64,000 nucleotides of DNA from contig NHZP01000021.1 in assembly GCA_003313425.1 (NCBI GenBank), forward strand, positions 992,001 through 1,056,000, read 5' to 3'. The position numbers and the translations under genes were made by a program. The notes under the pieces were generated by a model. The model searched no databases and had not been told where the DNA came from. It saw nothing but the letters and a program-made list of their open reading frames with translations. This DNA is from Pseudopyrenochaeta lycopersici. Lineage: Eukaryota > Ascomycota > Dothideomycetes > Pleosporales > Pseudopyrenochaetaceae. Shown one piece after another: positions 44,840 through 57,800 of the stretch (position 1 is its first letter; the number at the start of each line of letters is the position of its first letter).

Positions 44840-47800
44840 CAGTACTCTCTGATTCCTCTCGAATCCTTGATAGGTCACTTAGTCCTAGCTGGCGTACGAA
44901 GTCAGCGTGCTTCTGTTGACTAAGGATCTTTGTAAGGCTGTCAGCTGGCATCTCTGTAGTAGCCTTCTAGTCTACCTGCAGTCTGCCTTCTGCTACCTCC
45001 TGACGTAACTAATAATGATGTACGTCTACATGCTTTAGCTTTATCTAAAGCTTATTAACTACCTTTATCACGATTAAGACAGTCTGCTAGTTATCACACT
45101 ACAGTGCTAGTGTAAACTTAAGGTCAAATTAAATAGCTTAAAAGAAGCGTTGCTACTATTCTATCTCTAATCCTGCAAGGGATAGAGATAGTAGCTTAGC
45201 CTTAGTAGTTAATTTTGTAACTAATTATTAGACTGTTGCCTTCTAGTTAATAGGCAGTCTATATAGTTTAAAGATGTAGCCTTAAGAGCTTCAGCAAGTT
45301 TTAGGCTTATCTATAAAGGCCGCATCTAACGCACTATAAAAGAGAGGTTCTTAGTCTAGCTCCTGCTAAGCTGGTGATGTAATACTAGTTATGCTGTGCT
45401 GGATGTCCCCTGACGCTCAAATAGCTAGGTGCTTTGTGCCTATTAGGTATCTCTACACATAGTTGGCAGCGTGCAGGTGCTTTTACCCTAGATTCTGTAG
45501 GTGACGTGCAAGGATTAAGTGCGCTCTCGCGACGTCTAGTCGCGTCGAGGTTAAGATATACGCCAGTAAGCCAACTAGTTGCTAATACTTTTGTGTTCAA
45601 GCAGTACTTAGTTCCTCTGTTAAAGGCAGGAGGACGTTGTCCCTTAGTGGCACATCTAGGTATCTTATGTTTCCCTTAAGATCGAATTTCGCTGCGATCT
45701 TATTAATAAATGAGTCCTGTACTAGGTAGATTAATTAAGTAAGCTCCTCGCGGATTACACGGATGCTAAGGAACCACTTTAGCTTGCCTAGCTCACGGAT
45801 CTCGTACGTTCTAAGCATCTGTTACTTAAACGTCTAGTAGTAGCTTATATTAAGCAGATGGACGAGGACGACGATATCGTCCATATAGAAAAAGACGATC
45901 AGACGGTCGTTCGTGTATAAGCACGGTGCTCCTAGCACAGGCCTTAACCTAAGCTTCTTTAAGGTTAATAAGAGCTCCTAGTACTACAGCAGTAGTACTT
46001 CCTTAAGGCTATAAAGCGCTCGCTAAAGCTTAAGAAGCTCGCTAAACTTATCTATAAACCCTTTAGGCGTATAATAGTATATCTTACGTAGTAATTAAGC
46101 GTTAAGAAAGGCGTTTAGGGCGTTAAACTAAAACATCTTTAGGTTAAATACTGCTGCTAATACTATAAGAGATTAAAAGACCTTAATAGCTAATATTACA
46201 GTATACGTCTTACCCTATACCTCCTGTAAGTCTCCTCGTACGTATATACGCGCCTTAAACTTATATAGGTACCTGTCTTTATTAAACTTGTATAAGAACA
46301 CCCACATTAGGGGTAGAACTTCAGCATCTGCTGTTGTTGTAGTAACCTCCATACGCTTAAAGCAATCTTTTAACTAGCAGCTGTTAAGCTCTGCTTATAC
46401 TGCCTCTCTAAACTTAGTACTAAATAGATAATCCTTTATATCCTTCTATTATTTTAGCGGTTCTAGTAGTTAATTACGATGTAGCCTTAACCTAGGCATC
46501 TCACCTGCGAGCTTTAAAGGAGCTATTAGATTTAATGCTACTACAAATACTCTGTAGTATGTAGCTAGGGCCTAGTTAGCTAGCCTCCTAGCTCTCTTCC
46601 CTTCTATAATGTTACTACTACTTCTAATAGCAGGATTAGCTATCTTTAGTGCATTATTCTGCTAACGATCTAGTACATAGTCGTCTATATTGCTCTATCC
46701 TCTAGGCCACTTAGATAGTAGCTTTCGTAGTTAGCCTCGCCTGCCTATTGTAGCTGGCCTAAGTGGTCCATCTAGCCTACTTGGTCCATCTAGTCTACTT
46801 GTGACTGTAGACGTGTCATCCTCATGATGTGTCTGCAGCTCATTAAGCAGCTGTTCTTGAACCTGTTCCTTAGTGCCTTAATCTTCAGCACTAACCTGTT
46901 CTACTAGCTCTATAGCTTAGTCTAGTTCTCTATCGTCGCCTACCTCCTGTTAAGGTAGTATAGTACCACAATCTAATAGTTCTAGTGTTAGTAGAAAGCC
47001 CTAGTCCTTATAGAACTCTGCTACTATATTATTTTCAGCTATCTCTATAGAACAAGCTGTCTTATTGTTAAGCTGATGCCTCTAGTTCTGCAGTATCTCT
47101 TAATCAGCCTCTATCTCCTATACCTAAGGTATATTAAAATAGTTAATATCTTCTTATATAATAGCTTCTCTCTCAGCTTTCTTATAGTTATTAAAAAGGC
47201 TGTTCTTCTAAAATATTATGTCTCTTACGCGTATTACCTAGCTCTTCTTCAGCAGCTAGATGCGGAAGATATTTATTAAGTTGTACCCTGTAAGGTATCC
47301 TATAAATATATAAGACTTAAGCTTATCTACTTTCTTTAGCTTCTTATTTAGGATATAGGCTTTACAGCCTATCTGTAAGAAGTAGGTAACTAAAGGCTGC
47401 CTGCTATAGACTAGCTCATATAGCGTCTTCTATGCGATTAACTTAGTAGGCGTAACATTAACGATTTAAGCTGCTGAAACTGCTAGCTTATTTAACAGCA
47501 ACTTTAGCAGTCCTACCTTAATTTAAAGTAATCTTACTCTTATTATAATTACGTTCCTTACTTACTCTGCAGCTCTTAGCTGTTTAGGCGTGTTAGGGGC
47601 TTAAAGCTTAACCTTAAGGCTAGCCTGCCTCGCAATCTTATAGAGCTGTAAGCTGTACCTGTAATTACTGTTAACCTTAAGGATAACAATAGTATGTCTA
47701 TGCTAGCGTTTAATCTTATTTATTAGCGCTCGTAACGCTGCTATTATAATAGGTAGTGTTTTATTAGTAAGAGTTGTCGCCTTATACTACCTTAAGAACT

Positions 47801-49800
47801 CGTATATAGTATGTAGGAGGTAACAATCTCTATTATAGCACGTTTCTCTTATTAGGATTAGCTGTACGAGATTAACTATAATCCTATAGAAAGGCCTTAT
47901 AGCTTAATTATCTAATTAACGCCTGCTAACCTAAGCTGTCGATTTTAACTTAATGCAGGTCTTACATTCTTACAGCTGTAGTACTTAAGCTCCTTTCTTA
48001 AGACTAATTCCTTGTACGTTCGCATTTAAGTAATTAATTGCCTCCTTGCTCGCGTGTGTAAATATCTTATAAGCTTTAACATAAGATGCGGTAATTAGAC
48101 GTCGATCTTCCTGTAAGACCTTGTACGCTCCTTAAAGAGCTGTTGCGAAGCTACTTAGTGCTAGACAATCGTTCTCGTCAGTATTAACGATCTAGTGTCC
48201 TTCTCTATACCTAAGTAGGCATGTAATATTAGACAGATGCTGCTTATATATAACATCTCGTCCTAAGTTAAACTAAATGCCTATCTCTTAACATCTTAAG
48301 AGGCTTATAACGTTTGTAAAGAAGATTTTCTATAAGGGCTATATTAGTTAGCTTAATCTAACTTATTCTAGACAGTTAATTAACCTTAAATATAACTTCT
48401 CCCTAGGCCTGTATTACTAAAATTAAGTCTCCTGTAAGCACTATTTCCTGGGCTATAGCCTGCCTTATCTCTCGCTAGCTAAACCTCCTTGAATTGCATA
48501 TATAGATGTTTAAGCCTAGGTTAAGGATCCATCAATTAATGATTGTTAGCAGCGTTTTTGGTTGCACCTGGGTGACGGAGAAGGAGCTGTAGGTCGTAAA
48601 ACTGCCTCCCTAGCTCTCCTTTCTACTGTTAAGGCTTATTAGCTTATCTACGCCCTTAATTTTCTTACTATAACGAGCGAGGAGCTTATTAATCCTTTTA
48701 ACCTGCTCTAGGTTCTTTAAGGCCTTAACTATCTTATCCTGTACAGCTTTAATAGGTTGAAAGCTCTTTAGTCTCTTTAGATAATCTAGAAATAGGTACT
48801 AGCACTCCCTATACTAATGCATACCTCTGCAGAGACATTCTAGCTTATAAGCTGATTTTAATAATCTCTGCTCCTTCTAGTCCTTCTGGTTCTTCTAGTC
48901 TGTTCTGTTTAAAATACTAAGTATTATAAACGTACTAAGTAATGTTATACTAGGCCTAATTTGTTAATAATAGACTCTAAACTAAGCTATATAGTCTGCT
49001 AGAGGTTCAATCTTATTCGTCTTATCTAAGGTTTCTTTTTTAATAAGGTATAGTGCGACGACGCAGCCTATTTAGGGGTAATTATTCTGATAGATATTAG
49101 GAAATCCTCTTAAGCTTAATAACCTATTGTTTTAGGGAGACTTACCTCCCCGCCTTAGTTAGTAATATAAATCTAGTTATTAAGCTATTACTTAAGATCT
49201 TAACTCTAAAGACTATTCTATAGAGCTTAATATTTAATAGTTAGCTCTCTGCTTTATAAGGTAGCTGTTAGCGTAAACTGCTTCTTAAGAGTAACTAGTT
49301 AATTGTACGCCTTATCTTTTCTGCTAATAAGGTAAAGGTGTTAAGCAGTAATTATATAGCTAATGTTAAGAAGGAGCTTACTATCCTTATACTTAAGTTT
49401 TATATACTCTGCTCTTTTGTATCTCTAGTCTTAAAGGAGATTACTGTATAATACCTTTTTAGCTGCGTCTAGCTAGCTAATCTCTGTCGCTCCTAGCTGT
49501 ATATTGCTAGGTAACGGTCTAGTTAGTTCTCTAAGCTTTAGTAGCTTATCCTTTAGTTTTAAGATATTATAGTACTTCTAAATACTATCTATAATAGCTT
49601 TCTCTCGTTATAGCTGGAACTACGACTCCTAGTTAGCTAGTTTATCTAGTAAAACAGTTACTTGTGTGACTCCTGCGTTGTTGTACGATATCGTGATCTT
49701 AGTAATTAATCACTAAACTGATCTCTATGCGGAGAGCAACAGTTCTAATTAAATAGCGACACTTGTTAACTATATAGGTCTTTAACGCTAACCTAGCTGT
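44840..49800 (-). pseudogene. E gag-pol (Copia order: integrase before RT), RIP-degraded
   Basis: On the minus strand, integrase-type sequence lies at about 48000-47640 (PFYRIIVNLVQLILIRETC, then YEFLRYYKATTLTNKTLP), after a Cys-rich stretch. Reverse transcriptase has an intact FYMDDIVVLVH, with the catalytic Asp pair encoded at about 45876-45887, followed by TYEIRELGKLKWFL, the typical Copia block. RNase H-type sequence follows toward 44900. The integrase-before-RT order is diagnostic for Copia. Numerous TAA/TAG stops occur. Short open frames at 45385-45679 and 47076-47279 lie within this region and are not separate genes. Confidence 0.75.
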
Positions 49801-49907
49801 TAATAGACATAACGGGTTAAGGTGAACGTAGTTATTATCAGTTACACGTCTAAAGCTATATTCGTGCAGAGTTGCGTAGCTTAGGAGGTGTAAACCAGGC
49901 TTATAAC

Positions 49908-50030
49908 TGTTGGCGGGCAGCAGGTAGGAGGAACTAGGTTGATTCCTATCAAATGAGACACAAGGGAACTATATACCCTGTGGATGCTTATATAACAGAG
50001 CACGTGAGGAGCTAACCGTGTTGGCTAAGA
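49908..50030 (-). repeat. 5' LTR of E (right copy)
   Basis: 123 bp. The terminal bases are TAAGA, a transversion relative to the expected TAACA, directly followed by the duplication gaaga. Confidence 0.88.
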
Positions 50031-50035
50031 GAAGA

Positions 50036-51552
50036 TAACTATAGGATCTATTATTTTAGACTATCGCATAAAAAGCTTAGAGAAATTACTAGGTCTATTC
50101 TGCTAAGCTTTTAGCTTAACTAGCTAAAAAAGAAGGTTACAGAATCATTTAAAGTACCTAAGGATGTGCTAGACTAGCTAGCTTTAGTAGTAAGACTAGA
50201 TATATTTAGAGGAATAGACTTACGCGTAGGGGTAAAGAACTTAGAGCGAAGTTAATAATAAGAGAACCTAGCAGCTAACAGCGTTACAGAAATCCTTAGC
50301 GCAGGAACTAAGATAGATATAGAAGATAAGTTTTGTAACTTCTAGGAAAATTATATACTTAACTAGTAATATTATAGCTTAGTTATAAGCCTTAATTACG
50401 TAGATAGTAATAATATTATTATAGGGGCGTTTCTTAAGGACCTCCTAGAAACTGCAGAAGTCTATACAGCTAGTTAAAAAGTAACACTAAGTAAAGATAA
50501 AACTCTAGAATAAGTTCGCTAAGGCAAGGTATAAAAGCCTACGCAGCTATAAAAGATTTTAGCTAGATAACTACTAGGAAACTAAAATAAAGAGCTAAGC
50601 TAATTTATAGAGAAAGGGCTAACTACTTTAGCTACACCTACTTTAAGACAAAGATATAAGGGTAATAAGATTATGCACGATATAGGACCTGCGGGCGTGC
50701 CTATTATAACGCCGCACAGAGAAGTAACAGTTACTACTAAGCCGCCACCCTATTAGATACTATATTACCTTAAGCTACCTATTAATTACGCGGATTAAGG
50801 TAAAGAAAAGAAGGTTTAATTCTAAGAGACTTAGAATAAAGAATAAAGCCTAGAAATCTACTAACTATCTAGGATTATATTAGCTATCTTAAAGTAAGAA
50901 GTATAAGGATTAACTATAGGAGACTTACTTAGGTAGAATAATATTAAAGGCTAGGTTAGAAAGCTCCTTTAGGAAGGAGAAGGAACTAAGAAACGTCCTA
51001 TAGAAGTAAACGCGATAGTTTTAGTAAGCTAACTAATTAGGAGCTACTCTAGGTGCGCTAAGCTTAACCTAGGAAGCCTTATAATTAGCTAGAACTATCT
51101 AAACTCTAATAAACGCGAGGAACCGAAACTCTAAGTTTTAAAATATAACATAATTATAACTATATATAACGCGCAGTAGTAATATACTAATAATAGTAAA
51201 TCTAACACCTAGATTAATAGGGATAAGGTTAGAGTAAAGAGGGCAGCTACGCAGGAAAGGCTTAGAGGAATAAAACTAATACATTACGACCTCCCTGTTT
51301 ATTAGGTATTGTTTAACAGGAACGCAGTTAAATACCTTATTAACACTAGTTCGTAAATAAACCTCTTAAGATTAAGTGCAGTATAAGCCTTAAGTATTAT
51401 CTATAAGGGTATAGAGTAACGTCCTAGATAGATAAATAGAATTATAAGTGTAACAGGAGACACTAACGCCTTTGTTAGCACAGCTTAAGACGTCCTAGTT
51501 AAAGTAGGGGAGGTTATTATAAAGACGCACTTCTAAATAATAGCTAATCTAA
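50036..51552 (+). pseudogene. D2 element internal region, part 2 (protease-like), RIP-degraded
   Basis: It continues the frame broken at 44596: the codons on both sides join to read FFIKED then NYRIYYFRLSHKKLREI. Downstream (about 51290-51540) there is an aspartic-protease-like segment, LFNRNAVKYLINTSSQINLL in its setting, with the expected D-T/S-G reading N-T-S, then SVTGDTNAFV. It is cut at 51552 by element C. Confidence 0.55.
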
Positions 51553-51891
51553 TGTAAGGCAGTTAACACGCACAGTTGGGACGGTCTTAGTTGAAGAAAC
51601 TCAATTTAAAAGGAAATGGACAAAATAGCAGATACCTCTCACCTTCGGGGGAGAGGTGCTGCCTATATACATAAGCTAGAGCAGGCTAGTCCCGATCCAG
51701 TTACCTAGCTTAGTGAAAGGTAAGAGGTAACAGTTACCTTTTACCTGCGTCTAGTAACTTGGCAGGATCGTTACCTTTCACCTGCGTCTAGTAACTTGGC
51801 AGGATCGTTACCTTTCACCTGCGTCTAGTAACTTGGAAGGATTGAACCCTTTCACCTGCGTCTAGTAACCTGAAAGGATTAAACCCTAACA
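51553..51891 (-). repeat. 3' LTR of C (left copy)
   Basis: 339 bp with four tandem 37-bp units of the type acctttcacctgcgtctagt...ggatcgtt, and a hairpin ACCTCTCACC-TTCG-GGGGAGAGGT with one mismatch near the stem centre. Confidence 0.92.
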
Positions 51892-54800
51892 CGACCCCCC
51901 CCTTCAAAATAGTAAGGGCCTCTAAACTAAGAAACAAAAATTTAAGATAAAACATAAGAAAACTGTTTACTGCTAAGTCCCTCTAACTCAGTAAATCTAG
52001 CAATAGGCTTTATATAGCGCTGCGCATGTCTAAACGGTTTCCTATACAAAATCGCTAAGCTCTGAGGTGTTTTCTAACACTTCTACCCCGCGACGCGAAA
52101 ACAGAACCTAAAGACCTTCGTACAATACATATAGGAGCAACCTAGGTCCCTAGACGTGGCGCGTAAAGCAAGGCGCACTGCGCAGAGTAAGGGCGAAGGC
52201 GAGCAATCTTGAGGCTATAGATGCGCGAATTAAGGCTAGAGGCGCGCAAATCAAGGCAAATTGAGGCGCGCCAACTTAAGCAAAACTGTTTAGATACCTT
52301 CGTCGCCTCTGAGATACTCTTCTGCAGCTAGCCTATCCTCGTTAAGTAGTAACCAATTTAGAGGCATGCGACAAGTAGGTGGCTTAGGCTTATCAGGCTG
52401 TCGCCAATAAAACAGATAGGCGTCGTAGTTGTTAGGGTACTCAGTTGCCGGGTGCCAGGTAGGTTTTGGGTATCTAGTCCATTTAATCAGGTACTACCAC
52501 TTGCGCTTTCGGCGGCCTTTAACGCTAGTTTGCTAGCAATCAAGAAAATCGTCAACAAGCCACTCATCTTAAACCTCGCTATTAGGATTAATCACCTTAA
52601 CAGCTACTAGCTGAGCTGGCGCTTAATCTAGAAGCCCTTTTAAGGGCGCAGGCCAAAGAAGCTTAGAGTAAAACACAGGAAAAACTCTGCTGCCCAACAT
52701 GTCTGGTAGAAGGTCCAATTAATACGCCTGGCCGTTATACACGACTCTCGTAATACTGTAAGGCCCTGCCTACTTAAGGTCCAGCTTCTTTAATTCCTGT
52801 TTAGTAAACTAATTAATCGTGTTAACTATAACTTAGTCTCTAACAGCGTACTTTAGCACTAATTAGCGAGAGCTGTTAGCGTAGTAAGCTTATTCTTATT
52901 AAGCTTATAGCATTTGTTCTTACAAATAAGTAACTAGGTCCGCATAGGTGTTTATAAGCTTGTCTGCCTAGATTTTATTACTAGCTGCGGCGCTACTAAG
53001 CTTTTCGTTGCGGTTTTCCCCTAGGTGTATGCTACTGCGAGGGTAATATCTGAAATCTGTAAAGAATAGCGTTATGCCTATAGAGGCGTTAACTGTATCG
53101 TTAGCCTGAAACTCAGTAACGTAAAGCTAGGCAGCCTAGTTAGTTTGCGCGTAGTTAATATACTAACGAAGATAAATTTCTAAGGCTTAATTTGCCCGCT
53201 TAGTCTGCCCGTCTAATTTAGGGTAATAGGCCGTTAATAAGCGCTGTTAGATACGCAGTCGCTCACAGACCCGCCTCTAAAACTAACTAACGAAATTTAA
53301 ACCGCGGTTAGAGATAATACTAAGGGGAATACTATATAATTTAAAGACTTCTATAAAGTACCTAGTAGCTTCAGCTGCAGTACAGCCATACGTAGAGAAA
53401 AAATGCCGTCTTTTTATAAGGCAGTCTATAATAACGAGGATATTCTTAAAAGTACAGCTATCTAGCTAAGAGGCAGGTAAATCTTAAATAAAATTAACTA
53501 AAATTTCTGTCTAGCGTCTATAAAGCACTAGCAGTAGCCGTAAGTAACTATACTTACTGTCCTAAGGGCTTTTTATTCGGCGATAAGTAGCGTACGCGTC
53601 GTAATACCGTTTAATTAACAGGTGCATCTTTAGCTAGTAATACCGCGAGTATATAAGGAAGAACGTGTTACGAGGGCCCTTATAACTAGTAATTTAATAG
53701 TTGTAATATAACTCTATAATGCGTTGGCGTAACTGTAGGTTAGGAGGCACGTAAAGCCTAGTCTTATCTATCTACAGGCGTTAGGAAGCTCCTTTACCTA
53801 TGCTTAACAGGTCTGCAGCAGAGAAATAGTAGCTATTCTTATAAAACTATAATAGTAATTTAGCGGTTTCTGTATTAATAGCTTTAAAGGCCTTTTTAGC
53901 TATAGCGTTATTAGCGTACGTAGCGTCTAGGATTTCTTCTGTTAACTAATAGTTGTTCTTATAATCAGGCAGCAAAAGATCTATTATACTGTTAATAGGC
54001 GTAGGATTATTATTATTATTATTAAATTCTATAGGAAAGTCTATTTTACGAGCGCGGGTAAAGTAAAATTGCACTACCTTAGCTTGTTCCTAGGACATTT
54101 AGTCTAGGGACTTAGGTTAACTAAAGGCTAAGGCGCGTAAGGCTATTACAACTGCTAGTTACATACCTAAAGAGAGTACTTAGGGTCTAAGAATAGCAGC
54201 CTGTGTACTATAATAAGGGTCTTCTGCGTCTGTTAGAGTATCCTAAAGTTAATAGCTTAAAGCGTCCGCTTTACTGTTAGTTTCCCTAAGGGCATAGACA
54301 ATCTTAAAGTTAAACTAGCTAAGAAACAAGGACTACCGTGCTTACTATTAGCTAAGTTTTTTAGTTATTATAAACTATTCTAGGTTCTTATAGTCTGTTA
54401 TTACCTGTATTAGTTAAGAAAAGCCTATAAGTTTAGGCTCCTATTCCTTAAATACCTATATAATTACTATAAGTTTAAGATTATAGATGTTATAGTTACA
54501 CTCTACTAGAGAGTGTTTCTTTAAAAAGAAAGTAACAGGTTATAAGACGTCCTTATTATTATATTACTTTATAACCTTGCCTAATACCTATCCTAACGCA
54601 TTAGTAAAGATATAGATTTACTTAGCAGGATTAAAATACTTTAACACTACGCCTACACGAAATGCTGCTTTAAGAGCCTTAAAAGCTTTTACTTCCTCCT
54701 CCCCCTATATAATTAGCTTATAATAAACCTTCTTATAGGCAGGTTTATTAGGATTACTACTTTTCTTTTCTATAATAGTAGCCTTAATAAGGCGTGTAAG

Positions 54801-57800
54801 CAGTAACGCTATCTTTAAGTAGCCTTTAATAAAGCGCTAGGAGAAGCTAGTATACCTAAGGAAAGTAAGCATATCTTAGGCAGTCTTTAGTATTTCCTAT
54901 TACTGTATAGCCTTAATCTTCTTAGAGTTAATTTTAACGCCCTTATTTATAATTATTATACCTAGGAACTTAATATAGTCTGTGTAAAATTCTAATTTGC
55001 GCGGGTCTATATAGAACCCTTTTTCCTTAAGGCGCATAAGCACCTTTTTTACATACTCTATATAAGCTTTTACTAATTCTAAGAAAACTAAGATATTATC
55101 TAGATAGGCAGTATAAAACTTATTAAGGTACTTAAAAAGAGCGCTATTAATTACCTTTTAAAACGTGGCTGGAGTATTATAGAGGCCTATAAGCATTACG
55201 TAGTATTAATAAGTGCCTTAACGCGTAGAGAAGGCAGTAAGCCACTCTAAACTAGGCTTTATGTAAATTTAATAAAAAGCGTGCACAACATTAAATTTAG
55301 AAAAGATAACAGCTTTATTAAGCTTAGCTAAAGTCTCGCAGAAGAAAGGAATTAAGTATTAATCCTTAACAGAGGCTTTATTAAGGTCTTAATAATCTAC
55401 GCAGACTTAGATACTACTACTAGGTTTAGTAATAATAAGTAAGTTATTTTGTATAGCAGAGGGTCCCTAGAAGATAAAATCCCGGGCCTCTATCTCTTAA
55501 ACATATTACTTAATAGCTTTAAACTATTTACTAGAAAATAGTCTCGCTTAATAATTAGGCACCTTAGCTCCTAGCTTAAGCTTAATCTTATAGTTATATT
55601 CTAAGTAATCTAGGAGCTTAGCCGCAGCTGCTTTATTAAATATAGGAATAATTAAGGTATATTCCTTAAGCAGGTGCGGAGGCAGGATATCTTTTAACAA
55701 GACTTCCTTAGGAGGGTTAAAGAACTTATTATAGTCCTTTTATACTACTACGTAATAGATTTTCTATAACACTCCTAGTAGTAAGCGACGAACTATTATA
55801 AATAGAGGGTAGTTTTTTTATTTAGTAAATGCCCAAATAGCTCTTAGTAAGATAACTTTAATACTTACTGCAGGTTTAGTTTACTAGTATAGTACTTAGT
55901 GTTCGTCGTCTAGCTTTACTAGGGCTGCAGTATCTAACTTTGCCTGTCGTTAGCTAGTCTTACCTTCATTCCTACTATCTATAGAGGAACTAGGCTGTAT
56001 AGAGGCGTTAGGCGTAGCTCGCTCGCAGATAACTTATAGTATATGTAAGTATTACTAGTATTCTGTTTAGTAGTATACGTTAGGGAATTTAATTATACCC
56101 TAACAGTAGTTAAAGCGTAGTACGTGCAGTTTCCTCTAGCAGAATCCTAATACTAGGTTAAAGGCCCTACACTAGTTAAGAATATAGGCGGAAGTATACT
56201 TAAAGTAGGAATTAATTTTTATATAGAATTTAACCCTATAAGTAATAGATTCTAAAGTAACGCCTTTATATCTTTCGCACATAATAGGCGTAATAAGAAG
56301 AATTAGTTAGAACCCCTAGGTGAGCTAGAGGAACCGCTGTAAGATAAAGTTTATATCTACCCTATTGTCTGCCAATATCTAGGCGACGTAGGAGGCGTTT
56401 TCTCATTATCTAATTATGCTTGTGAAAGCGAACTAGTCTAGGCTGTCTAGACACAGCTTATCTTTCTAGACAGCCTGCGTGCGTCGCAAGAGTGCCTGCG
56501 CTATAGGCTTATATATACCGCCCTAGTAAGTAGTAGCTAGCGCGGTTTCTTAAAACTAATTATTAACCCTAGATAAAGGACTTTTATCTAAGGTTACTCT
56601 TCCCCTAAATAAATAATAACCTTAGCTTTGTTACTGTTGCTGTTAGAGGCTTCTTTATAGTTAGAATTACTAGTCTCTAGGCTTACGTGCACGTAATAAT
56701 TAGTAGCTGAGTTACTGCGCAGATTTCCTTAATACTAGTTACAGCTAGAGTCCGCGTTATAAGGCTTAGGACCGTTAGCTAGCTTATAGTCACCTATTCT
56801 ATTATCTTTAAACAACGGACGTAGGCCTAGAGCAGGCTTACTAGCTTTCTTAATAGGCTCATCCGCCGCCGTCCTTAGAACAAATTTACGAGGCGGTGCC
56901 AGGCTTAGTCTAGCTAGCGCGTTACGCCCCTTTGTTCAATTAGCGAGATACTAAGGTAATTACTAGAGGTCGTAGCTCTAACATGCATTATCAATTGTAT
57001 TACAAAGAGATTAGAAGTCAGCAGCAGTATAGACAGCGGGCGCGCTGCTAAGGCTCTATTAGAGATAGCCTAGAAGCTTAGCCCAAAGCTTGTACGCTTA
57101 AGTTATAGTAATCTATCTAAGCTAAGTAGTAATAGCGTTAAACTCTATCTAGAACAGAGCCTATACTTTAACTATAGTAGGGTATTCTAGCGAGCTACGT
57201 TCTAGGAAGACTAAAGTATTATATCGCTATTCTACTGTAACGTAGTAGTTACAGTCGCCAAAGATAGAGTTAAGGACATAAAAACACTTAAAGTTATCCT
57301 TATATTAACATAAAAACCTATTAGGCTCTCGCAGTAAGGTTTAAGCAGAACCGCTAGTAGCTTAAAAGATAAATTATACTTACATATTATTATATTACTA
57401 GTCTAACCTGTTATTTTTAAAATAGTTAAGCATCTTTATAATCTACCTATAAAGATTAAGACCCCTAGAGTATACTAGAGGCACCTAAATTTACTTATTC
57501 TTTATAGATAAGAACTAATATAACCCCTTAATCTTATAGTAGAGCTTAGTTAGATAAGGGCTTAGCGTTACTATATTGCCTAGGGATGTTTAGTATTTAC
57601 GAGTAAGAGGAAGGTTAGTTAAGAGCGGAACACGCTAAGGGGAACTAAACTTATTAAGAATACCGCCTGCTGCGTTACCTCGTAAGAGGATTTGTGTAGG
57701 CGTACTTATTTCTCCTAGTAGAGGCTTATTTATAGCTCCTAGGGCTAGCTGCAATAGAGTAAGTCTAGTAAGGCCTAAAACCTTAGGAGAGCTAGATAAC

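Larger units (their letters stand above)
44597..50030 (-). mobile_element. Complete Copia retrotransposon E, inserted in the D2 element
   Basis: A 5434-bp element with 123-bp LTRs (44597-44719 and 49908-50030) and target duplication gaaga (44592-44596 and 50031-50035). C-runs next to the left LTR (44721-44727 and 44809-44821) are purine tracts of a minus-strand element. The coding order and the reverse transcriptase motif confirm Copia on the minus strand. The LTRs are almost unmutated. The right LTR ends TAAGA instead of the TAACA of the other copies. Confidence 0.9.

Noticed and set aside
45385..47279. Short ORFs at 45385-45679 and 47076-47279
   Set aside because: They lie inside the RIPped pol region of Copia element E and do not correspond to independent genes.
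51733..51885. Regular 37-bp repeats resembling a CRISPR array
   Set aside because: Units are contiguous without unique spacers, lie within an LTR that has TG...CA ends and a target duplication, and the genome is eukaryotic.
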